Below are positions 55,491 through 64,000 of a stretch of 64,000 nt of DNA, in pieces. This stretch comes from Lycium barbarum. Taxonomy: Eukaryota; Streptophyta; Magnoliopsida; Solanales; Solanaceae. Under the pieces are notes generated by a model, which was not told where the DNA came from, searched no databases, and saw only the letters and a program-made list of their open reading frames with translations. The translations under genes were made by a program, and so were the position numbers. Within the stretch, counting starts at the first letter, position 1. Each line of letters opens with the position of its first letter. The stretch is from assembly GCF_019175385.1 (NCBI RefSeq), contig NC_083345.1, forward strand, positions 12,563,205 through 12,627,204, written 5' to 3'.

Positions 55491-58400
55491 ATATATCTTA
55501 TATACATATACATGTCTTATATACTTTTACATATCTTATATACATATACATATTTTATATCCATATACATATTTCCATTAGAATGGTACAGTACTTATCG
55601 TTTGATAATCGGAACGAGGATCAAAAGTTTCCTTTGGATTCTACTCCCAAAATAAGTCAAACGGAGCAATAGGGAAAATCCGGGAACAATGGGCCCACCT
55701 CGGGTCAAATGAGGCGGCGTACCAAATTTACGCACATTATATTTCATGACGTCCCTTGTGAGGGTTTTAAGGTAGTCGGGTCATATTTATGCCAGTTCTA
55801 GATGTTTAGGAAGTTTCTCCAATATTTTACACAATCTCTAATTCAATTCTACTGAATGAAAAAGGGGACACTTTAAGTGCGGATTCCGGGAAATAGAGTT
55901 GTCCCCGAGGCTCGTACCCAACTTATTACGTTTAAGACATGCCATAGAAGGAAGGGTGAAGCCTTACATACCTTTTCCGCTTCATTCACGTCTCCAAAAT
56001 CAAGTTTCAAGTTCGCCAAAATCTACAATTTGGTCACAATTACCAAATGTTAATTGTAAGGCTTTAAGATTTCAATCTTAACCAATACTTGTCTACAAAA
56101 ATTTGGGCAGCATCTCCCCTATAAATACACCATCCCCAAAATTCAACTTAGCCAATTTTTTATCAACAACAATCCGGGAATTCAACCCGGCCAAACTATC
56201 AACACAATGACAACAACCATGACTACAAAACACAATATAACACAACTAGTCTTCTTTCCAACATAATGCAATAGCTTTCATTCCAACTTCACATTTCCAA
56301 ACCAATCTCAATGTTTTTACATTCATTACTAATCAAGATCATTACAATATAATTCGGAAGCATTTCATATCGTTTCTACCAAATATTCACAAGATATACA
56401 AAATATACAAACTTTCCACCAAAACCATAATCCATCCAAAACTTCTAATCTTCAATCTACATATTCATAACATATTTCCATCTTCCAATTTCATCAACCA
56501 TAATCATAATTTGCACCTTAATAATTTCATTTTCATAATTACATAAATCTACCATAAAATCACAAAACTTCTCATAACCACTTAACAACCAATCTTTCAT
56601 GCCAATATGGACTATTATCCTTCCAAATTCACCAACTAACATAATAATTCACATTTAAAACTCCACTTCTATAATTACATAAAAACTTCATTAAAATCAC
56701 ATAATTTCCTATAACTATTTCCAATAATTTTCCATGCCAACTTGAACCATTTTCTTCCATTTCCAATATAAATTTCACCATAACCACAACTAGAATACAA
56801 CATAAAATTCAACTCATACTATTTATACAACAATATACATATATGTCCACTTACATATATGCACACCCACTTTGTAAACTTCCATATTTCCATAAATTCT
56901 ACTCATTTCTACATACTACAACATAAACCAACCTTCATAACATAATAAAAAGGGATTAATTCTTACCTTTTTCTACAATCTTTTTCACTTGACCAAGTTG
57001 TCAACTTGAAGAAACAAGTGCTCTTTCTTCCAAAATAATTACACCAAGTTGTAAAGGACCCTTGAATTAGTAGAAATACCACAAGAAAATAATTTTTGGA
57101 GAAAGATTTCAAAGGGCAAAAATTTGCAAGCTATGGCCGTATGGCCTTTAAGCTTTTGTTCTTCTTTTTGTTGTTTTTCTCTTTCTCAAATTTTCTTGAA
57201 GTTTCTAAGACTAATGATCCCTTCTAGTCTTATTTATCACATGAAAAATTAATTAAGTGACATGGGTTGGGCCAGGTATGGCCGGCCACCCTCACTTTTG
57301 GGCCTAAATTCGTTTTCTATTTTTTTTGGGCCAACTCGGTTGATCCCGAGTTGGGCCTAGCCCACTGACCTTTCGACCTTAAAACGTCCATATCTCCTTG
57401 TACCGACGTCACCTGAGAACCCACGACCTATGGTTGGAAAGCTAATTCAATTATCTACAACTTCTATTTCTTGGTATTTTTCCAAATTCCAAACTTATAA
57501 TACCGTTTTTGCCCCTAAAAGTCAGATCACCCGAAAACGTTTTCTTAAAAATATTCGTTTGGAGGACTTCCACTTTGATTTGGCCCAAGGGTCCTTCTTG
57601 AGTTGTGTTTAACTTCACATATGTGATTCATATGACTTTTCAGATGTCCAAAAAAAATCTCGATGTGTGGGCCCCACCTCAGCTTACAAATAATCCGATG
57701 TAAAAAAAAATACGGGATATAACAATATAGTGCTATAAAAACATACAAAAAATCATTTTCGCGGGTTTTATGCATTCAGATATGTGAACCCGGGTAAGTT
57801 TTATCCAAAATGTATAGATATTCAGGTAGTCTTTTATAAGAATCAGCCGGTTCACCCATTAAATCGTTCATCGCACTTTCTTTGGCCCGCCATGCAACCA
57901 TGTATGACACATCCATTCCGAAATCATTTTTCACGTCCTCCGCAATGTCTTTAGGCGTATATTTCCTCTTATGATTTGATATTTTTGGTTTGACTATCCC
58001 ACTTATCAATCGACTTGTAGCTTGGCATTGGGAATAAACCTTTTCCTTCAATGGACATGTATATTTATCTTGAAACTCCCTAACTCTAAACATTCCTGAC
58101 TTACCAACACTTGACGCCCTGAATTTCCAATCACACTCTACTGATACGCACACAAGAGTGTAGCTACAACAAAAAAATAAAAGAAATAAAAAAAACACAT
58201 TAATGTAAAATATATCAGTAATGTATTAATTCTTGTTTTATTAATACAAATAACAGATGAGTAACTTTACCATATGTAATTAAGTTAATCAAATGCAAAC
58301 CAGACCAAATACATTATTTATGAATACAAATGCATACAAATCAGTATTGATTCTACTTTATAATAAACATACACATGCTGAGAAATACTTCCACTCGTGC

Positions 58401-59564
58401 AAATTAACAAACACATAATGTCACTGTTCAAATACATAACAACACACAGTTGCAAATACATAAACAAATGCACATTTGGTACCTTATTGCATTGATCCTT
58501 TCTGTCCGATAGTTGAACCTGTTCATAATTGCATAATTCACCATCACATATTTTAATGTATTTTTATCCTTGTATACTTGATTGACGGCAACTACTTTTT
58601 GGTTCTTGTCATCAATAACCATACCCTTGTTGTTTTCGAATAACAAATCAGCCTTTCCACAACTTGATGATGCAAAATCATGCTAACCAACTGTTTGATT
58701 CGTGTATCCGATTTGTAAATAATTACCTTCAACACAACTCTCATTTGATATACATATCTCAATGCTTCTATCAGTTGTAATGATACATAATGGTTACATC
58801 GGTAATGCTTTGTTCTCTTTCTTCAGTTCCACATACACCCTAACACCCATGTCATTGTGAATTTCCATTGGAATATAATCACCTTCAACCATGTATTTTA
58901 TGCTTATGTTTTTCATTTTCATGTCCAAATTCAATTGTGTTGCAACTGTTTGTAACAATTCCTCATACGTCGAATATTCCTTGAAAGTCACAACATCGAT
59001 TTTGTAATTGACGTATTTATTCTCGTCGTTCCAAATACCAGAGTGTCTAATCAACGATGAAATATTGGCCATTTTACAAAAATAAAATAAATTCCTTGAA
59101 TCACTGTGTCAACATAAAACCTGTAATATGTATGCCCTACATAAGATTCACGTTCAAATTTGAATAATTTATACAAATTAGAATTACTCAATAATAATTC
59201 AAATATAACATACACATATTGAATTACACTTCAGAATACATAGTTTAGCATAAATTGAAACTGATATGAAAAATAGTTGAGAAATACATAGTTTAAATAG
59301 TTCAGAAATACATAGTTTAGACAGTGCATAAATACATAGTTTAGATATTTTAAAATACATAGTTTTGATAGTTCAGTTTAGATTGTTCATAAATACATGG
59401 GTTATAAATACATAACCTAGACGGTGCATTAAAAAAATAGATTGAATATTATAAAAATACATAGTTGAGATAGTTCAGTTTATATTTGTTCAGAAATACA
59501 TGGTTTAGATATTGAATTACAGAAAATAAATACATAGTTTAGATCCATAAGACCGGCGGCGTGC

Positions 59565-62500
59565 TGTTATATCCTGTATTTTCGAACGTCGGATTATTTG
59601 TAAGCTGAGGTGGGGCCCACACGTCAAGATTTTTTTTTTTTGGGACATGTGAAAAGTTATATGAATCGTATATGTAAAGTTAAACACAACTCGTGAAGGG
59701 CCCTGGGGCCAAATCAAAGTGGAAGCCCTCCAAACGAATATTTTTAAGAAAACGTTTTCGGATGACCTGACTTGGAGGGGATAAATCGGCATTATAAGTT
59801 TGGAATTTGGGAAAATACCCAGAAATACAAGTTGTAGATAATTGAAATAGATTTCCAACGGTAGGTCGTGGGCCTATAGATGACATCAGGATAAGGAGAT
59901 ATGAATATTTTAAGGCAGAAAGGTCAAGCTGGGCAGTGAAATGGGCCCAACCCGATTCCAATTCGGGTCAGGCCCATTACCCACGCTTTTTAATGGAAAA
60001 ATTCGGTTTCTCTCCCTCATTTTCAGACCAAGAAGACCTGGAAAAATCTAGAGAAAAAGAGAGAGGAGAGCCTAGAGAGAAAACCAAATTTTGACCAAAA
60101 TCGGAGCCCCGAATCCCGAAGCCCATGAAGAGAAAAGTGTTCTACGTCGTGTTGCCTTCGATTTGAGCTAAAAATCAACTAAAAATAAGAGGGTGGACAT
60201 GGTGGTTGTGCACTTAAGGTATGAATAAGGCTCTTTTTCATTGTTAACAAGTTTATTTAGAGTTTTAACGGATTAGAACGAAGAAAATGGCGTAAATGAA
60301 TGTTTAACGAGTTGGATTAGCATTGAAAATGGTTGTTAAGTTGTTGTAGAAAAACATGCAAGTTTATTGTAACTTATGTAAATATGGAAATGAAAGTAGT
60401 AAGATGCAAATTATGATTGTCATTGATGAAGTTGGAAGATAGAAATATGTCATGAACATATATGCTAAAGATTAGAAGTTATGGGTGAAATATGACTTTG
60501 GTAGGAAGCTTGTATATTGTGTATACCTTATGAATATTTTGTGAAAACGATACGATATGCCTCCAAATTATGTTGTAATTAACTTGATAAGTGATGAATA
60601 TGAAAATGGTAAGATTGGTTTGGAAGTGTAAGGTCGGAATGAAAGATATTGTGTTATGTCGGAAAGATGTCTAGTAATGCCATATTGCATATTTTGTAAT
60701 ACTTGTTGTTGTTATTGATGTTGTTGTTGGGTGCTGTGTTGATATATTAAGCCGAGCTAAGTCTCGGGGATGTTATATATACAGGGGAAATGCTGCCGAA
60801 ATTTCGGTAGGCAAGTATGTAATAAGTTTGGATTCTTGAAAAGCTTGAAATTGACAATTGGTAAACATGACTATTTGTAGATTCTGGGCGAAGTTGGAAG
60901 TGAAGCTAAGCGAGCATAAGGCGCAATTGAGGTATGTAAAGCCTACCCCTTCATTCTTAGGCATGTTCTGAACATAATAGGCTCGGCCGCGAGCCTTAAA
61001 TACGACTCCGTTCCTCGGAATTCGAGATGGAAATCTGCTCCAATTCCTTCAGTAAGATTGAATCACTTTTCTTATAACTTGTCTTTAAAGTGAACTTTTG
61101 TATCCAATTGTCCCAAACGGAGTCGGAATGCTTCCAAATGACTATGGATGACCTCATAAGGTCTATTATCAGTAATTTACGTATGTCGCCTCAAGTTGGT
61201 CCGAGGTGGGCCCACAAGGCCCCGACACTTTTTGTATGACCTAAATTGCCCTATTTCTGTCCGTTTCTCACAGGCAACATCTGGACTATTATTCTGATCA
61301 AGATATGACTACTTTTTGTATCAATCTTACAAAATGGTTTTGACATCTGGAAATCTGATTCCGGTAATAATCTGTCGTGCCTTCCCAAGTAGGATATAGG
61401 CGCGTATTATGAACACTATCCGAATACTCTGATTTGACTCGCCGTTTGGCATACTTCAGTTTGATTGAGTCTGTATAATGATCTGTATGTATGTGGTTTC
61501 TCATTAATCTGTTCGTGGATGTCTCAATGCTTCCTTCACTGCGTCCCGGGCCAGGTTCTGTTATCGTGCATATTCCTCTGCATTGTTCACCGCGTCCCTC
61601 GGTGTGCGGGCCGGGATCTGTTTATATCTGTATGATATTATGATTTGTGTATGGGGATGGCGGCCAGGATGGCATATGATCTGATTCTGTCTGTCCATCG
61701 CGTCCCGTACTAAGAGGGTCGGGTTCTGTTACCGCGCCCCTCATGAGAGGGCCGAGATCTGTATGTATGTATGTATGTGCTATCAACATTTATATAAGCA
61801 CATGACTCTGTATGACTCTGTATGACTCAGTGTGACTCTGCATGCATGATTCCGTCCGTCCGTTTGGATCATACTTCTGTCTGTCCGTATGGATTATGAT
61901 TCTGTCTGTCCGTATGGACTATGATTCTGTCCGTCCGTTTGGACTATGATTCTATCTGTTCGTCTGGGTTATGATTACGTCCGGTACACCTCTGTCTGTC
62001 CGTTGGATTATGATTCCGTTCGCTATATTTCTGTGCTTCTGATTCAGACTATGATTATGTTGTTATATTTTCGCTTTACATACTCGGTACATTTTTCGTA
62101 CTGACCCCCGGTTCTTCGGGGGCTGCGTTACATGCCCGCAGGTACAGACGCAGCGCACGATACGCCACCAATTTAGGATTTCTGTTCTGCTGTTCGGAGT
62201 GCTCCTTTGACCCGGAGCGTGTACTTTTGGTATATATCTTCTGTTATCTACCTATTTTGTATATTTGGTAACTTGGGGTACGGCGGGGCCCTATCCCGTC
62301 ATCTGATTTTGTTATGTCTGTTAGAGGCCTGTAGACATGTTTGTGGGTTGTGGGTTGTCACTGTTCTGGTAGGTACGTGTGAGATTGCGACTTAAGTGAC
62401 CCCGCTTACTATGATAGCCTTAGCGGCTTATGTATAAAGTTATGCATGTATGTATATATTGGTGCAATGCATTCTACAACCGTATGAATCTGTGTATGTC

Positions 62501-62600
62501 TAACATTGATTAGTTGGGTGGTACGCCAGCTCTATCAGATAGGTACGTATGGGTGCCCAGTTAGGACACCAATCGCGGCCCACGGGGTTGGGTCGTGACA
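59565..62600 (+). mobile_element. Solo LTR 4 (gypsy-type, about 3.04 kb) inside MULE 2
   Basis: It starts TGTTATATCCTGTATTTTC and ends GGGTTGGGTCGTGACA, with a perfect CGTGC duplication at 59,560-59,564 and 62,601-62,605. A core-promoter-like string lies at 60,769-60,797 (TGTTATATATACAGGGGAAA) and the conserved core at 62,079-62,148. It is closest to solo LTR 3 over its first 300 bases (read on that copy's - strand). Confidence 0.88.
61861..61985. repeat. 25-bp tandem repeat, five units, in solo LTR 4
   Basis: CGTTTGG/CGTATGG starts at 61,861, 61,886, 61,911, 61,936 and (as CGTCTGG) 61,961, with an exact period of 25 and unit plan CGTATGGATTATGATTCTGT. Confidence 0.9.
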
Positions 62601-63467
62601 CGTGCAATTTACGTATATCTACCGACCGCCTCATCACACTGGCATGAATGTTATTAATGAAAACTTCGACAAGTTATTGGAACGTGTAAAAGAGAAAACA
62701 TATTAGAATATAACATACACATATTGTTACACTTCAGAAATACTTAGTTTAGCATAAATTGCTACTGGTATGAAACGTAGTTGAGAAAAACATAGTTTAG
62801 CGTCAGAAAAATAAAAGATATGAACTGGATCCTTTTTTTTGGATTCCTAACCATTCATGTACATTAACATACTTTCAACCAAAATTTTCAAAAGCATTAT
62901 TCATTCATTCACACGTTTACAATGAGATTACATTATTATTTTCGAATATCAGTGATGAAGATAGAAATAAAAAAAAAACAGAAGAATAAAACAACTTTGA
63001 CATTATGATCCAAGAAAACAATTGAAATCGCATATTAAATACATATTGAATAGACCAAATTAGTGAAAACAAAAACGGTGTTTTTGCACGAATTATCTAA
63101 TAATTGACGTGTTTGTGTTTGTTACTGTTTTTTCAGATGTGTTGAAGATTTAATTTGAAATTTGAATTTTTACGTTTTTGACTGTTGAAGAATGAATGGA
63201 AGAAGAGAAACGTGTAAGGAAAGGGAATATTACAGCTAATTTTGTGTAAAGAATATATTGATTTCGCATTTAATATTACCACGATTAGAGGCTAAAATAA
63301 AGGAAGTTGTTCCCTTTTTTTACCGTATGCTCATGTGTTTGCTGACAACAAATACATCTGAAAACATACACAAATCAGCTGATTTGTAGCTACGAATTGT
63401 AATATTAAAAAGGGTAGTTACAAATGGTAGGAAGCTACAATAAGGTAGTCATTTGAGAAATTTTACC

Positions 63468-64000
63468 TAAATTAAAACTAAACGAACCCTAAGCCTGAGC
63501 AAAGAAACCGACTGATTCCCTTCACCACGCGAATCCCACGAGTTTCAGTTTCAAGTCCGTCCCACATCGATTGAAAAGCTAGAACTCTCTCCATTTTTTT
63601 TCTGGATATCACTCATAATCGAGTGGAAGCCCCATCTAAAATATCTGTATTGGTTTCTATGTAATCTTTCTTCAAAAAAATGATTTATCATTCTCTCCAA
63701 AACATGGTGCTATGTCGACGAGCTGTCTCACTGAAATGACTTGTTAAAAGGGTTATTTCGAAGCTTAATGAATCCATAGTTTTAAAGTCTTATCTTGAAA
63801 TCCGTTTAAAGCACTTTGTATTTGGGTTTTGCTTGTTGAAGTATGTATAGTTAAGAGTTGTGAGCAGAATCTGTTTTTTTCTACATCCCAACACGATGAA
63901 GGATGGTTCGAATTCAGGCTTTATTTGTTTATGTTTGAGGTTTAGTCAAACACTACTTTATGATTTTGACAGTGAGCTGGAGAATGCTATACTAAGTTTG
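63468..64000 (+). other. Possible 5' end of a gene leaving the window
   Basis: Directly after MULE 2 the base composition becomes more balanced (GCCTGAGCAAAGAAACCGAC, TTCACCACGCGAATCCCACG), like a transcribed leader. The first ATGs (for example 63,680) open only short frames of up to about 20 codons. No protein could be identified. It could also be ordinary spacer. Confidence 0.2.

Larger units (their letters stand above)
54095..57724 (-). mobile_element. Solo LTR 3 (gypsy-type, about 3.63 kb) inside the MULE 2 transposase
   Basis: On the - strand it starts TGTTATATCCCGTATTTTT and ends GGGTCGTGACA. It is flanked by ATATA at 54,090-54,094 and 57,725-57,729. It has a core-promoter-like string at 56,107-56,135 (TATTTATAGGGGAGATGCTG on the - strand) and the conserved core at 54,487-54,556. 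There is no coding interior. Removing it with one ATATA restores the transposase frame exactly. Confidence 0.88.
53720..59072 (-). pseudogene. MULE 2 transposase, intron-containing and inactivated
   Basis: Exon 1, 59,072-58,483, holds the N-terminal region and the start of the DNA-binding domain (VYKDKNTLKYVMVNYAIMNR), with stops at 58,794 and 58,683. A probable intron is 58,482-58,164 (AAG|GTACC to TTGTAG). Exon 2 from 58,163 has VECDWKFRAS, the C-x-H DNA-binding plan and YTPKDIAEDVKNDFG, with a stop at 57,776. It continues to 57,730, is cut by solo LTR 3, and resumes in frame at 54,089 with the catalytic motif VVVDGSHLKTPY. A second intron is 53,977-53,871 (CAG|GTATG to CTCCAG). The next exon has GNILPLAYGVIDFENDRSW, a stop at 53,809, and SDRHESI. 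The third acidic residue and the SWIM finger are missing. This is a dead MULE transposase with clear exon structure. Confidence 0.75.
52963..63467 (-). mobile_element. MULE 2 (degenerate, with transposase and an unassigned + strand ORF; hosts two solo LTRs)
   Basis: The ends GGAAAAATTACTTATTATAG and, inverted, GGTAAAATTTCTCAAATGAC are flanked by TAAATCAAA (52,954-52,962) and TAAATTAAA (63,468-63,476), a 9-bp duplication with one mismatch as expected for Mutator-like elements. The transposase runs on the - strand from 59,072 to about 53,720, and an unrelated + strand frame lies at 53,380-53,720. Without the two solo LTRs the element would be about 3.8 kb. A short-period repeat (ACATAGTTTAGATAGTTCAG) fills 59,230-59,545 and resumes at 62,730. 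Confidence 0.75.

Noticed and set aside
54713..55672. Frames rich in Ser, Tyr, His and Ile
   Set aside because: They translate the TATCGTGTCC-type minisatellite and the 61-bp repeat of solo LTR 3.
1..64000. tRNA, rRNA, CRISPR arrays, bacterial operons or defence systems
   Set aside because: No cloverleaf-forming tRNA, rRNA segment or regularly spaced repeat array was seen. The tRNA-like boxes found are single strings within SINE-like or TIR repeats.

Overview
The window is plant nuclear DNA, most likely from a Solanaceae species. The evidence is large AT-rich intergenic spaces packed with nested transposons, a Tnt1-type copia element, tRNA-derived SINEs of a kind typical of nightshades, and very long gypsy-type solo LTRs. 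Only two genes look intact. Both are intronless type IIB (autoinhibited) Ca2+-ATPases of the ACA12/ACA13 type, on the + strand at 34139-37234 and 47840-50941. They are tandem duplicates that agree at about nine residues in ten by eye, and both keep every catalytic motif I can check.

Left part (1-25,580). A self-nested hAT pair with BED zinc-finger remnants (1-2,038) is followed by a PIF/Harbinger-like element (3,521-4,441), nested MITEs (7.1-7.7 kb), a Mutator-like TIR element with internal tandem repeats (9.1-10.1 kb) and three copies of another TIR repeat. A decayed copia retrotransposon lies at 11,814-19,080, with a 2.3 kb gypsy-type solo LTR inserted in its gag region. Further TIR repeats, a split SINE, a Stowaway MITE and a near-perfect hairpin (25,374-25,469) follow.

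Middle (25,580-45,150). A MULE (25,580-33,886) ends about 250 bp before the first Ca2+-ATPase start codon. A CACTA element (25,947-31,349, CCT target duplication) sits inside its left inverted repeat, and a 3.1 kb solo LTR (27,526-30,647, GAAGA duplication) sits inside the CACTA. Downstream of the first gene there are a 113-bp poly(A)-tailed retroposon right after the stop codon and two paralogous spacer blocks (38,921-40,790 and 43,656-45,150) that also match broken pieces at 4,445-4,552 and 19,185-19,350. The locus therefore looks like an old tandem array later spread apart by transposons.

Right part (45,150-64,000). The second Ca2+-ATPase gene is followed by a 10.5 kb MULE (52,963-63,467, 9-bp target duplication with one mismatch). 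It has a decayed, intron-containing transposase on the - strand and an unassigned + strand ORF, possibly the linker of a Ulp1-associated ORF. It is interrupted by two more solo LTRs (54,095-57,724 and 59,565-62,600). The last 530 bp may be the 5' end of a gene that leaves the window.

No tRNA, rRNA, CRISPR or bacterial-type system was seen. The most interesting content is structural: exact nested insertion sites that can be read back to their empty states, four solo LTRs sharing a small conserved core, a local micro-inversion between duplicated spacers, and the contrast between two young Ca2+-ATPase paralogs with very different 5' neighbourhoods.
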